Source: Deltaproteobacteria bacterium (GTDB taxonomy: Bacteria; Myxococcota_A; UBA796; UBA2385). Taken from it: a stretch of 13,587 nt of DNA. A model generated the notes under the pieces. The model ran no database searches and had not been told where the DNA came from. It was given only the letters and a program-made list of their open reading frames with translations. The stretch covers positions 1 to 13,587 of the forward strand of contig JAERSX010000246.1 of assembly GCA_016845285.1 (NCBI GenBank), read 5' to 3'. Below, piece after piece: positions 1 to 7,806 of the stretch (its first letter is position 1; each line of letters opens with the position of its first letter). Position numbers and translations under genes: made by a program.

Positions 1-1760
1 TAGGTGTAGGCGTCGCTGTTTTGCTGGGCCCCGACGATCAGATCCCAGGAGCCGTCATGGTCCACATCTCCACCGCCGGAGATGCTCCAGGCATTGTCTC
101 CCGACGCGCCGATCACGATGAGGTCGGCGTCGGCGTAGTCCAGGCTGCCGGTCTGTGGCCCATAGAAGAGGGCCACGGACCCGGCGTAGCCACTGTAGGC
201 CCCAAGCAAGATGTCGTCGTAGCCATCGTTGTCGACGTCTTCGACATGGGCCGAGCGGTAGCCCACGTAGTTGAAGTCGGCGTCGCCCAAGATCTCCACA
301 TCGGCCAGCTCCGTGGTGCTGTCGCCGGTGATGGGGCCGTGCCAGAGGTAGGCCGCGCCGATGGTCAGGTTCTCAGTGCTGTCGTAGTGAGTGTAGGCGC
401 CAGCCAACGTGTCGGGGACCCCATCTCCGTTGAAGTCTCCGGCGCCCACCGTGTACCCGAGCGAGTCGTTGGCTGTTCCGTCGAACCGGGCAGCGGCACC
501 CGTCTCGACATCGATGAGCCCCGTGGGCGTGCAGGCGTCGCTGTCGCCGTCACAGTCGTTGTCGACCCAGTCGTTGCAGATCTCGAGCTCGGCCGGGCTC
601 ACGTACTCGTCGCTGTCCAGGCAGTCGTCTCCGCCGTAGTCGATGGACTCGTAGCCATCGGCGTCAGCGTCGTAGTCATCTTCGGATCCATTGCCGTCTG
701 AATCGATGCCCTGGCAGTCCTGATCAACGCCGTCGTACCACTGCTCGAGCGACTCAGGGTTGATGTTGGCGTTGGTGTCGTCGCAGTCTGCGCCCACCGA
801 CCCGTCACGGTTCGGCAGCCCGTCGGTGACGTACCCGTCCAGATCTGCGTCGAAGTCATCTTCAGCGCCGTCACCGTTGGCATCGGGCCCGCCGCAGTCC
901 TGATCGATGCCGTCGTAGAACGGATCGTCGGCGCCTGGGTAGACATCGCCGGGCTCGGGGTCGTCGAAGCCATTGAGGGCGGTCATGGCGTCGGGTCGGG
1001 ACTCTGTGCTCTCCGCGTCCCAGCAGTCACCCTCGGCACCCTCGGGGATCTCCATGGGCCCGAAGCCGTTGTTGAGCACCGTGATCTCGTAGTCCTCTGA
1101 CCAGAAGCCGTCACCGTCGGCGTCACCATCGCCGTCCACGAGGTCACAGTTGTCGTCTTCACCGTTGTAGAAGATCTCAGGGGTTTCCGTGGAGCCCGGG
1201 TAGCGGTCCGCGTCGAGGTCGTCACAGTCTTCATCGACGCTGAACCCATCGCCGTCTGCGTCGTAGTCGTCGGCTTCGTCACAGTCCGAGTCCACGCCGT
1301 CGTACCACTCGTCGAAAGCGCCGGGGTAGATGTCCGCGTCGAGATCGTCGCAGTCGCCGTCGGCACCATCGCCAGCCTCGTACCCGTCGAGGTCTTGATC
1401 AGCGTCGTTGCCGTCACAGTCCTGGTCGACACCGTCGTACCAGACCTCGGTGCCGTTGGGGTTGGCCTCGGCCTCCGAGTCGTCGCAGTCATCACCACGC
1501 CGCACGGCGCCATCAGGCTGCTCGCACGCATCGACAGGACTGTCGGGATCGCCGTAGCCGTCACCGTCGACGTCGACGTAGAAGGTCGTGGGCGCGCCGA
1601 CGTCTGCGTCATCGTCGTCGCAGTCTTCGCCGATGGGCGATCCGTCGTCATCCGGGTCGAGGCGCCAGTCGACGTCCTCTTCAGGAATGAATGCGCAGCC
1701 GCCCAAGCTCCACATTATCGCGATTAGCGGCCCACTCCAGGCCAGCACTCCGGTGCGCAT
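1..1760 (-). CDS. Asp-rich MopE-like / FG-GAP surface lipoprotein (3' end cut by window edge)
   Basis: The frame is open from an ATG at 1760 to the left edge (586 complete codons, no stop), so the C-terminus is missing. A GAGGGG ribosome site (1765-1770) lies 4 bases before the ATG. The N-terminus is a lipoprotein signal with lipobox LGGC, Cys22, followed by Ala, so outer-membrane or surface anchoring is expected. Residues about 35-410 are a very acidic array of cassettes, with DCDD-type segments followed by YDGVDQDCDG-like blocks, six in all. This is the pattern annotated as putative metal-binding (MopE-like) or thrombospondin-type-3-like repeats. From about residue 430 there are at least three FG-GAP repeats (FNGDGVPD, VDNDGYDD, VDHDGSWD), the blades of an integrin-alpha-like propeller. 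Calcium binding is likely from the Asp spacing and the family; the ligand and function are unknown. It has the same orientation as the lipoprotein gene upstream, 81 bases away, and may share its transcript. Confidence 0.88.
   Translation of the reverse strand, partial: MRTGVLAWSGPLIAIMWSLGGCAFIPEEDVDWRLDPDDDGSPIGEDCDDDDADVGAPTTFYVDVDGDGYGDPDSPVDACEQPDGAVRRGDDCDDSEAEANPNGTEVWYDGVDQDCDGNDADQDLDGYEAGDGADGDCDDLDADIYPGAFDEWYDGVDSDCDEADDYDADGDGFSVDEDCDDLDADRYPGSTETPEIFYNGEDDNCDLVDGDGDADGDGFWSEDYEITVLNNGFGPMEIPEGAEGDCWDAESTESRPDAMTALNGFDDPEPGDVYPGADDPFYDGIDQDCGGPDANGDGAEDDFDADLDGYVTDGLPNRDGSVGADCDDTNANINPESLEQWYDGVDQDCQGIDSDGNGSEDDYDADADGYESIDYGGDDCLDSDEYVSPAELEICNDWVDNDCDGDSDACTPTGLIDVETGAAARFDGTANDSLGYTVGAGDFNGDGVPDTLAGAYTHYDSTENLTIGAAYLWHGPITGDSTTELADVEILGDADFNYVGYRSAHVEDVDNDGYDDILLGAYSGYAGSVALFYGPQTGSLDYADADLIVIGASGDNAWSISGGGDVDHDGSWDLIVGAQQNSDAYT
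531..1658 (-). repeat. Degenerate Asp/Cys-rich repeat array inside the lipoprotein
   Basis: Six degenerate copies of a cassette built as DCDD, an acidic spacer, often a proline-containing YPGA-like segment, then Y-(D/N)-G-(V/I/E)-D-(Q/S/D/N)-(D/N)-C. The sixth copy has CNDWVDNDC instead of the YDG core. Cassettes are separated by DxDxDGDG-type calcium-loop-like sequence. Spacing varies, and one cassette (about positions 900-1100) carries a longer insertion. The DNA shows the matching 'gtcgtcgcagtc' and 'gtcgtacca' repeats on the plus strand. Confidence 0.8.
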
Positions 1761-1841
1761 GAAGCCCCTCGGCAAAGGAAGCCTACGGTAGCACGGGCTC
1801 GGACGCTCAGGCTTGTCGACACGCCACGCGAAACGACCAGC

Positions 1842-2516
1842 TCAGAGATGCGCGAGGGGGGCGACTGCCTGGAGCTGCACGGTGCCACCAGGAGCGGTCA
1901 GCTCGAGACTACCCGCGGCCCCAGGGGTGTGGTCGACGCCCTCGACGAGGGTGTCACGGGCACTCAGCTGCACGTCCCACACGGCACCTGGCACCTGGAC
2001 GGCCAGGTCACCGCTGCCCACCGCCAGGCGGGCCTGGGCGCCGGACGCCACGCTGGCCCGAACGCTGCCCTGCCCGACCTGCACATAGAGGGCGGAGGCG
2101 CCGTTCAGCTCGGCCTCGCCCACACCAAGCTGGACATCCACCTTGGTCAAGCCGCTGGTCCAGACACGACCCTCGCCGAGGTCGACACTCAAGGGCATGT
2201 CGTAGGGAAGCACCAGCTCTGTGTCCACGGCGCAGGGGATGGGTGTGGTGCAGCGCGCCTCGATGGTGAGCACGCCATCTACCAGGTCGTGGTTGAGCTC
2301 CAGGGTGCCCTCGGGGGCGCGCACGGTGCGCTCCACCCACACCTGCTCACCGCTGCGCACATCCACCGTGCCTTGGTCGACGCGCACCACGACGGCCTCG
2401 ATGTGGCCGGTAGGCGTGAAGGCCTCGGTGTAGCGGACCGTGGAGCAGCCGGAGGCCATGACGACGGCGCCGAGGGCCAGGATCACGGTGGAGCGTGCCT
2501 GCTGGGTTTGGTTCAT
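1842..2516 (-). CDS. Small lipoprotein with DUF4097-like beta-repeat body
   Basis: Predicted 224-residue protein. The ATG at 2516 is chosen over an in-frame alternative start at 2540 because GGAGG (2522-2526) sits 5 bases before it and because the signal peptide begins there. Residues 1-24 form a lipoprotein signal: Arg8, then a hydrophobic stretch, then lipobox ASGC with Cys24. The rest is short alternating valine-, glycine- and serine-rich strands (for example GSVRASVASGAQARLAVGSG). This is typical of the DUF4097 / putative adhesin beta-solenoid group, whose members sit in the envelope and have no defined enzymatic role. Two cysteines (RCTTPIPC) may form a disulfide after export. It is the first gene after the miaA gap and has its own candidate promoter (2576-2604). 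The family assignment rests on strand pattern, not on a diagnostic motif, so it could be another beta-helical domain. The lipoprotein call is firmer. Confidence 0.8.
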   Translation of the reverse strand: MNQTQQARSTVILALGAVVMASGCSTVRYTEAFTPTGHIEAVVVRVDQGTVDVRSGEQVWVERTVRAPEGTLELNHDLVDGVLTIEARCTTPIPCAVDTELVLPYDMPLSVDLGEGRVWTSGLTKVDVQLGVGEAELNGASALYVQVGQGSVRASVASGAQARLAVGSGDLAVQVPGAVWDVQLSARDTLVEGVDHTPGAAGSLELTAPGGTVQLQAVAPLAHL

Positions 2517-2521
2517 CGCTG

Positions 2522-2526
2522 CCTCC
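2522..2526 (-). promoter_or_regulatory. Ribosome binding site deciding the lipoprotein start
   Basis: GGAGG on the minus strand, 5 bases before the ATG at 2516. It selects this start over the upstream in-frame alternative at 2540, for which no comparable site is seen. Confidence 0.7.
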
Positions 2527-2575
2527 ACCTTTCCTGACACCTGGACGCGGCAAGATGAGAAGTCATTCGAAGAGA

Positions 2576-2604
2576 ATTGTTCCCGACCCTTATTGACGCG
2601 TCAA
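2576..2604 (-). promoter_or_regulatory. Candidate sigma-70-type promoter for the lipoprotein genes
   Basis: On the minus strand TTGACG (2599-2604) is followed after 17 bases by AACAAT (2576-2581): five of six and four of six matches to the E. coli consensus. It lies 60 bases before the lipoprotein ATG, in the most AT-rich patch of the largest gene-free gap (2517-2652). A second TTGACA (2637-2642) further upstream has only a poor -10 partner. The assignment is by eye; the housekeeping sigma of this organism may prefer other sequences. Confidence 0.4.
2593..2604. promoter_or_regulatory. Perfect 12-base palindrome over the -35 element (possible operator)
   Basis: TTGACGCGTCAA reads the same on both strands and covers the -35 hexamer of the candidate promoter. 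A half-site-like TTGACACG recurs at 2635-2642. A repressor or activator dimer could bind here, but no regulator is encoded nearby and a 12-base palindrome can occur by chance. Confidence 0.3.
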
Positions 2605-2652
2605 CGGCACATCATGGTCTCAATCGAGGGGATGCGTGTCAACTACCTGTCG

Positions 2653-3516
2653 TCAGGCTGAGAATGTGTCCTCGCCGAGGCGGCGGACCGATTCGGGGTC
2701 GGTGGCCGACCACCCGAGGCCCCGGGCCCAGGTCCGCTGCCGGCGGGCCAGCTTCAGGGTGTCGCGGCGCGTGCGGCGGACCGCTTCTTCCAGAGAGAGC
2801 GCCCCCTGTGCATGGTCGATCATGTGCCTGTACGAGAAGGAGCGGAGCGGCTTGAGGGAGGTGTCGACGCCCTGGTCGAGGAGCCCTCGGACTTCGTCGA
2901 GGTACCCGGCCTCCAGCATCCACGCGAGGCGAAGGTCGACCTGCTCGGACAGGTCGGCGCGGTCGAGCCAGGCGACCGCGGCGTCGAGAGGCGGGCGGGC
3001 CGCACCCCGAGCGTGGAGCTCGGTCAGGGTGGAGCCAGTGAGACGGTAGACCTCGAGGGCCCGCACCACACGCACCCGGTCGTTGGGGTGCAGACGGGAC
3101 GCGCTCTCGGGATCGATGGCCTCCAGGTGTGTGTGTGGGTCCGGGAGGGCTTCGATCTCTGAGCGTACGGCAGGGTCGCTTCCCGGCAGTGCTGCCAACG
3201 GCCGCACGAGGGCTTGAAGATAGAAGGGAGTGCCTCCGGCCACGATCACCCGGGGGTGGTCGGCGCAGGCCCTCGCCACCTCGGCCACGAAGTCCGACAC
3301 GTCGAAAGATTCCGGCAGATCGCGCACATCGAGGCCGTAGTGGGGCACGCCCCGTCGTTCCTCCACGGTGGGCTTGGCGGTGCCGATGTCGAGACAGCGG
3401 TACACCGTCATCGCGTCGGCGCTCACCACTGCGGCATTCCAAGCCCGAGCCAATTCGAGCGACAAGGACGTCTTGCCTGCGCCAGTGGTGCCTCCGAGGA
3501 TCAGGACCTTCGCCAT
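2653..3516 (-). CDS. miaA: tRNA dimethylallyltransferase MiaA
   Basis: A 287-residue protein, close to the usual 300. It transfers a dimethylallyl group from DMAPP to N6 of A37 in tRNAs reading codons that begin with U, giving i6A, in the cytoplasm. Visible motifs are the P-loop GGTTGAGKT (8-16), the active-site segment SADAMTVYRCLDIGTAKP with Asp34 (32-49), GGTPFYLQAL around Thr96, HPNDRVRVVRALEVY in the middle, and a C-terminal LARRQRTWARG segment. The sequence is somewhat divergent: the P-loop has GGTTGA where GPTASG is usual, and the Ser after the catalytic Asp is Ala. The ATG at 3516 lies 4 bases after the mutL stop, so translation is probably coupled. A longer open frame upstream lies inside mutL and is not real. 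mutL next to miaA is a widespread pairing. Confidence 0.95.
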   Translation of the reverse strand: MAKVLILGGTTGAGKTSLSLELARAWNAAVVSADAMTVYRCLDIGTAKPTVEERRGVPHYGLDVRDLPESFDVSDFVAEVARACADHPRVIVAGGTPFYLQALVRPLAALPGSDPAVRSEIEALPDPHTHLEAIDPESASRLHPNDRVRVVRALEVYRLTGSTLTELHARGAARPPLDAAVAWLDRADLSEQVDLRLAWMLEAGYLDEVRGLLDQGVDTSLKPLRSFSYRHMIDHAQGALSLEEAVRRTRRDTLKLARRQRTWARGLGWSATDPESVRRLGEDTFSA

Positions 3517-3520
3517 GGCT

Positions 3521-5344
3521 TCAGCGAGCCCCGAAGCGACGGGCGAGCTCGGCGGCCGAGAGCCGGTAGGACAGACCCTCACGCACCGCGGCCGGCAGCT
3601 CGTCGAGGGCGCGCAGCAGCGCTCGGAGCTCGTAGGGAGAGAGCGCCTGACCGCGCTGAATGGTGCAGTGGCTCGCCAGCGCATGGGCCACACGGGCCCG
3701 CACCTCGCCCTCCTTGCCGGGCAGTGCGTCGGCCACCGAGCGGAGGAGGCCTTGGGGCTGTGCGCGCTGGAGGCCGGCGGGAAGCCTGGCGAGTGCGAGG
3801 CTGCCGCCCCCGAAGTCGGCCAGCTCGAGGCCCAACCCCTGGAGGAGATCGGTGTGGGCCACCAGGGCCGCCACGCGCTCCTCTCCGAGCTCGATGATGA
3901 CCGGCTCAGCCAGGGCCGTCCCCTCACCTTCGTCCTCGGACGCCAGGAGCCTGTGGGCCGTCACGGCCCGATGGGCGAGGTGTTGGTCGATGATCACCAG
4001 GTCGCCCCCGTGTTCACAGAGGGCGAACGTGCGCGCCAGCTGCCCGATGACTCGGAGCTCCACAGGGCGAGGCGTGGTCTCCGGTGGGGGTGGAAGCTCT
4101 GCTCTGGGAAGGTCTACTCGCTCCACCCGGTCGAGGACCGAGGGGCCCGAGTGCTCCGACGGCGTGAAGGTGGGGCCCGGAGCGTCCGCCTCAGGGGGCG
4201 GCGCCAGGCCGGGGCGCGCCCGAGGTCGGACCACCGCGAAGCTGGGGGCCTCACCGAGGGCAAGCCCCACCTGATCGTGGTCGGTGCCCCCCGGGAGACG
4301 GTAGCGGGTCTCGATGGGCACATGAGACGGCCCGGGCCGTCGGGTCAGGGCCTCCCGGATGCCGTCGGCCATGCTCTGGCTGAGGTCCCGTGCGTGCCGG
4401 AAGCGAACCTCGGTCTTGGCGGGATGCACGTTTACGTCCACGTGATCGGGAGGCACACGCACCTCGAGGACCACGACCGGGAAGCGCCCCTTGGGCACCA
4501 GCCCTCGATACGCCTCCTGGACCCCGCGACGCACCACACGATCCCGAACGAAGCGGCCGTTGACGTACAGGTAGCTGCCTCCCGCTCCGCTGCTCCGGTG
4601 AACGCCTACGGGTGAGATGAGCCCGTGGACCTCGAGATCACCAGAGCGGAACTGCACGGGCAGGAGCTGTTCGCCCGTGGCCCCAAGGAGGTCCGCTGCC
4701 CGTGCCCCCAGGTCAGCCACGCTGGGTGCCCGCAGGAGCACACGGCCCTCATGGGTAAGGGTCACGTCGAGCGTGGGGCGCAGCATGGCCTGTCGTACGA
4801 CCGCGTCGACGCAGTGGCCCAGCTCGGTGGGGACGGTGCGCAGGAACTTCCGTCGCACCGGCACGTTGCAGAAGATGTCGCGAAGGCTGATCTGGGTGCC
4901 CGGCGGACATCCCGCGGCCTCGAGCTTCACGAGACGGCCCCCGTCCACCTTGACCCGGGTGCCCACCTCGTCCTCAGCACGTCGCGTCAGCAGCTCGAAG
5001 CGGCCCACAGCCGCGATGCTGGGGATGGCCTCTCCGCGGAAGCCCAGGCTGCTCACGCGAAAGAGGTCGTGCTCATCCCGGATCTTCGAGGTGGCGTGAC
5101 GCTCGAGGCACAGCGCGGCATCGCTTCGCTCCATGCCGTGGCCGTCGTCTACGACGCGAACCAGTGTGCGCCCTCCGCCTCGAAGGGTCACCGCGAGCTG
5201 GCGCGCCCCCGCGTCGAGGCTGTTCTCTACCAGCTCCTTGACCACGGAGGCTGGTCGCTCGACCACCTCGCCAGCCGCGATCTTGTTGACCACCCGGTCC
5301 TCGAGGACCCGGATGCGGGGGCCGCGGGTGACCGACTCACTCAC
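3521..5344 (-). CDS. mutL: DNA mismatch repair protein MutL with degenerate endonuclease motifs
   Basis: A 607-residue protein from a GTG at 5344, which overlaps the last 8 bases of der. The start is chosen because the conserved IRVLEDRVVNKIAAGEVVERPASVVKELVENSLDAGA block begins about 10 residues later; here it is given as positions 11-47. The N-terminal GHKL ATPase is complete: Glu37 and Asn41 (motif I), DDGHGM (66-71), and GFRGEA (101-106). A proline-rich linker (about residues 370-430) leads to the C-terminal dimerisation domain. That domain aligns with endonuclease-type MutL but has DQHLAHRAVTAH (453-464) where DQHAxxE(x4)E is expected, ASHCTIQR where ACHxAxR is usual, and no CPHGRP before the terminal YRLSAAELARRFG. 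It therefore probably matches MutS and coordinates repair without nicking DNA itself. MutL identity is certain; loss of nicking is an inference. Confidence 0.96.
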   Translation of the reverse strand: MSESVTRGPRIRVLEDRVVNKIAAGEVVERPASVVKELVENSLDAGARQLAVTLRGGGRTLVRVVDDGHGMERSDAALCLERHATSKIRDEHDLFRVSSLGFRGEAIPSIAAVGRFELLTRRAEDEVGTRVKVDGGRLVKLEAAGCPPGTQISLRDIFCNVPVRRKFLRTVPTELGHCVDAVVRQAMLRPTLDVTLTHEGRVLLRAPSVADLGARAADLLGATGEQLLPVQFRSGDLEVHGLISPVGVHRSSGAGGSYLYVNGRFVRDRVVRRGVQEAYRGLVPKGRFPVVVLEVRVPPDHVDVNVHPAKTEVRFRHARDLSQSMADGIREALTRRPGPSHVPIETRYRLPGGTDHDQVGLALGEAPSFAVVRPRARPGLAPPPEADAPGPTFTPSEHSGPSVLDRVERVDLPRAELPPPPETTPRPVELRVIGQLARTFALCEHGGDLVIIDQHLAHRAVTAHRLLASEDEGEGTALAEPVIIELGEERVAALVAHTDLLQGLGLELADFGGGSLALARLPAGLQRAQPQGLLRSVADALPGKEGEVRARVAHALASHCTIQRGQALSPYELRALLRALDELPAAVREGLSYRLSAAELARRFGAR

Positions 5345-6722
5345 CGCCGCGGGGCTCCCCGGGCTTCCGCTTTCGCCGCACCTGCAGGCGGATCGGGGTG
5401 CCCTCGAAGCCGTATGTGTCGCGAAGACGGTTCTCGAGGTAGCGACGGTAGGGCGGCTTGATGCCATCGGGAGAATTGGCCCAGACCACGAAGGTGGGGG
5501 GGCGCACCCGAGCTTGGGTCATGTACTGGATGCGGACCGGCCGGTTGTTCTTCTGCGGCGGGGGGTAGGCATCGACCGTCTGTTCGAGGAAGCGGTTCAG
5601 CGGAGAGGTGGCGATGCGCTTGTCGAACTCGGCGTAGACGCCCTCCACCTCCGGAAGGATCCGGTGCACACCCTTCCCGGTGAGGGCGCTGATGTAGAGC
5701 CGCGGCGCCCAACGAAGGTGTGGGAGGGCCTGATCGAGCTCGTCGTCGACGACCCGCACGTTGCGTTCCGGGTCTTCGCGGACCTTGTCCCACTTGTTGA
5801 GCAGGACGACGCACGCCCGACCACGGTCGGTCACGAGGGCGGCGAGGCGCGCGTCCTGGGTGGCCACCCCGGTGGTGGCATCCACCATGAGCAGGGTCAC
5901 GTGACAGCGCTCGATGGCCTTGATGGCCCGGCTGACGGCGAAGCCCTCGACCTGATCGTCGATGCGGGTCTTGCGGCGCACCCCGGCGGTGTCGACCAAG
6001 CGCCAGCGCCGGCCGCCCGCCTCGAAGACCGAGTCGATGGCATCCATGGTGGTGCCCGGCATGTCGTGCACGACGTGCCGATCGCTGCCAGTGAGGAAGT
6101 TGACCAGGGTGGACTTGCCGATGTTGGGACGGCCGATGACCGCGACGCGGATCTCCCCGTCTTCGGCATCTTCGTCGAACTTGGGCGCCTCGGGGGCGAC
6201 CTCTACGACCGCCTCCCAGAGCTCCCAGATGCCGCGGCCGTGCTCGGCGCTCACGGTGTGGAGGGGGTCGAAGCCCAGCGCCCAGAACTCGCCAGCTTCG
6301 TCGTCGTGCCGAGGACCGTCGCACTTGTTGACCACGAGCAGGACCGGCTTCGAGGCGGCGCCTCCCGCAAGGCTGGCGAAGCCGCGTCGGAGGATCTCGG
6401 CGGTGTGGCGGTCGGCAGGGGTGAGACCAGCCGCGCGATCGACCACGAAGAGGACGACGTCGGCCTCACGCATGGCGGCCTCCGCCTGTCGACGCACCTC
6501 CACGAAGAGGTCTCCATCGTCGAGGTGCTTCAGGTCGGGCTCGAAGCCGCCGGTGTCGATGACCGACCACACGCGGCCGTCGAACTCGGCCTCGCCGTAG
6601 TGGCGGTCGCGCGTCACGCCGGGGCGATCGTGCACGAGTGCCCGCTTCTCGCCCACCAGGCGGTTGAACAAGGTGGACTTGCCGACGTTGGGCCGCCCCA
6701 CGATGGCGATGACTGGGGCCAT
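5337..6722 (-). CDS. der: Ribosome assembly GTPase Der (EngA)
   Basis: A 461-residue double-GTPase that acts in maturation of the 50S ribosomal subunit. The first G domain has GRPNVGKS (9-16), DTGG (56-59) and NKCD (132-135). An acidic linker (about 177-190) leads to the second domain with GRPNIGKS (197-204), DTAG (244-247) and NKWD (309-312). The C-terminal KH-like domain follows from about residue 345 and ends in a basic tail (RRKRKPGEPRGGE). The ATG at 6722 is chosen because AGGGAGA (6727-6733) precedes it by 4 bases and the GTPase fold starts at once; an in-frame upstream extension to 6785 overlaps era and is rejected. The second domain has PGTTMD where PGTTRD is usual, a small deviation in switch I. 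The gene begins 34 bases after era. Confidence 0.97.
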   Translation of the reverse strand: MAPVIAIVGRPNVGKSTLFNRLVGEKRALVHDRPGVTRDRHYGEAEFDGRVWSVIDTGGFEPDLKHLDDGDLFVEVRRQAEAAMREADVVLFVVDRAAGLTPADRHTAEILRRGFASLAGGAASKPVLLVVNKCDGPRHDDEAGEFWALGFDPLHTVSAEHGRGIWELWEAVVEVAPEAPKFDEDAEDGEIRVAVIGRPNIGKSTLVNFLTGSDRHVVHDMPGTTMDAIDSVFEAGGRRWRLVDTAGVRRKTRIDDQVEGFAVSRAIKAIERCHVTLLMVDATTGVATQDARLAALVTDRGRACVVLLNKWDKVREDPERNVRVVDDELDQALPHLRWAPRLYISALTGKGVHRILPEVEGVYAEFDKRIATSPLNRFLEQTVDAYPPPQKNNRPVRIQYMTQARVRPPTFVVWANSPDGIKPPYRRYLENRLRDTYGFEGTPIRLQVRRKRKPGEPRGGE

Positions 6723-6756
6723 GGCTTCTCCCTGCCCGAGGCGCAGACCCGGTCGC

Positions 6757-7767
6757 CTATCCGATCCCGAGCTCCCGGAGCACACGCGGATTGCGGGTCC
6801 AGTCCTTCTGAACGCTCACGTGGAGCTCGAGATGGACCTTGGCACCGAGCAGGTTCTGGATCTCTTGACGGGCGAGCGTCCCGATCCGCTTGATCATCTG
6901 GCCTCCACGCCCCACCACGATGCGCTTCTGGCCATCCCGCTCGACCAGGATGCGGGCGTAGATGGTGATGCGGCCACGGTCGTAGCCAGCACCAGGGGGC
7001 GACTCTTCGAACTTCTCCACCTCGACGGCGGTGCTGTAGGGCACCTCGCGGCTGGTGAGGCGAAAGACCTTCTCCCGAATGAGCTCCGCGACCACGAAGC
7101 GCTCCGAAGACGCGGTGATCTGGTCGGTGGGAAACAGCGGTGGGCCGGGTGGAAGCTGAGATCGCCACGCCCCCTCGACCTGGTGGACGTTGTCTCCGGT
7201 GAGCGCCGAGAGAGGTACCAGGGAGGCTGCCGGGTGGGTACCGCTGAAGGCCTCCATGATGGGGAGGATCCAGGGCTTGGGTACCGCGTCGACCTTGTTG
7301 AGGGCGATGCTGAGCGGCCGCTCGGTGGCTTGCGACAGCATGCGGCCGATGGCGTGCAGGGGCTTGTCGAAGACCGGCCCACCCTTCTCCACCCGCCGGG
7401 CGAGGGGCACGAGGTCGACGACCCAGCAGACCGCGTCCACCTCGTCGAGGGCCGCGGTCGCCACCTGGACCATGGCGCGGTTCATGGCGTCACGGGCCGA
7501 GTGGATTCCTGGGGTGTCGACCAGCACAGCCTGGAGCCCAGGGGCACTGTGGATGCCCACGATGCGGTTCCGTGTGGTCTGTGGCTTGTTCGAGGTGATG
7601 GCGAGCTTCTGACCGAGGACCTGGTTGAGCAGCGTGCTCTTGCCCGCGTTGGGGCGGCCGACCAGCGCGATGAAGCCGGAGCGAAAGTCCTCGGTCTCCG
7701 ATGGACCGGTGGCTTCATCGACGACCTGCTCTTCGGGAGGAGGCGGTTCGTTGGGCGAGGAGCTCAT
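6757..7767 (-). CDS. era: GTPase Era
   Basis: A 336-residue GTPase that binds the 3' end of 16S rRNA and checks 30S assembly. The G domain shows GRPNAGKS (37-44), the Era-specific PQTTRNRI (62-69), VDTPGIH (83-89) and NKVD (157-160). The C-terminal KH domain has the GRGG loop followed by MIKRIG and ends with the Era-typical VQKDW. An acidic, proline-rich extension of about 27 residues precedes the usual FRSGF start; no internal start codon would remove it, so it appears genuine. No well-placed ribosome site is seen: a GAGAGGGA lies about 18 bases upstream of the ATG. Placement near rnc is common in bacteria and fits a shared rRNA-maturation role. It follows the radical-SAM-like gene by 39 bases. 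Confidence 0.96.
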   Translation of the reverse strand: MSSSPNEPPPPEEQVVDEATGPSETEDFRSGFIALVGRPNAGKSTLLNQVLGQKLAITSNKPQTTRNRIVGIHSAPGLQAVLVDTPGIHSARDAMNRAMVQVATAALDEVDAVCWVVDLVPLARRVEKGGPVFDKPLHAIGRMLSQATERPLSIALNKVDAVPKPWILPIMEAFSGTHPAASLVPLSALTGDNVHQVEGAWRSQLPPGPPLFPTDQITASSERFVVAELIREKVFRLTSREVPYSTAVEVEKFEESPPGAGYDRGRITIYARILVERDGQKRIVVGRGGQMIKRIGTLARQEIQNLLGAKVHLELHVSVQKDWTRNPRVLRELGIG

Positions 7768-7806
7768 GGTCCATGGTCTAACGAGTCCCTCTCCAGGAGG
7801 GCGGGC

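Noticed and set aside
21..701. Valine- and glycine-rich plus-strand open frame at the left edge
   Set aside because: It is the complement of the GAC/GTC-rich repeat codons of the lipoprotein gene; such repeats generate Val/Asp-like shadow frames.
983..1651. Threonine-rich minus-strand open frame in the repeat region
   Set aside because: Frame-shifted reading of the Asp-rich array. The correct frame runs without a stop from the ATG at 1760 and has a lipobox and a ribosome site.
1761..1841. Possible terminator between the two lipoprotein genes
   Set aside because: Only AGCCT/AGGCT, a 5-base match separated by over 20 bases, is seen; no stable hairpin or T-run.
3517..3927. N-terminal extension of the miaA frame
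   Set aside because: Lies inside mutL, is Ser/Arg/Pro-rich without family similarity, and the MiaA P-loop strand starts directly at the ATG at 3516.
5133..6893. Plus-strand open frame of 586 codons opposite mutL and der
   Set aside because: Antisense shadow of Der and MutL in GC-rich DNA; no ribosome site or protein family is visible.
7787..7801. Short inverted repeat (CCCTC/GAGGG) between the radical-SAM-like gene and era
   Set aside because: Only a 5-base stem with a 5-base loop and no U-tract; too weak for a terminator, and probably just purine-rich ribosome-site sequence.
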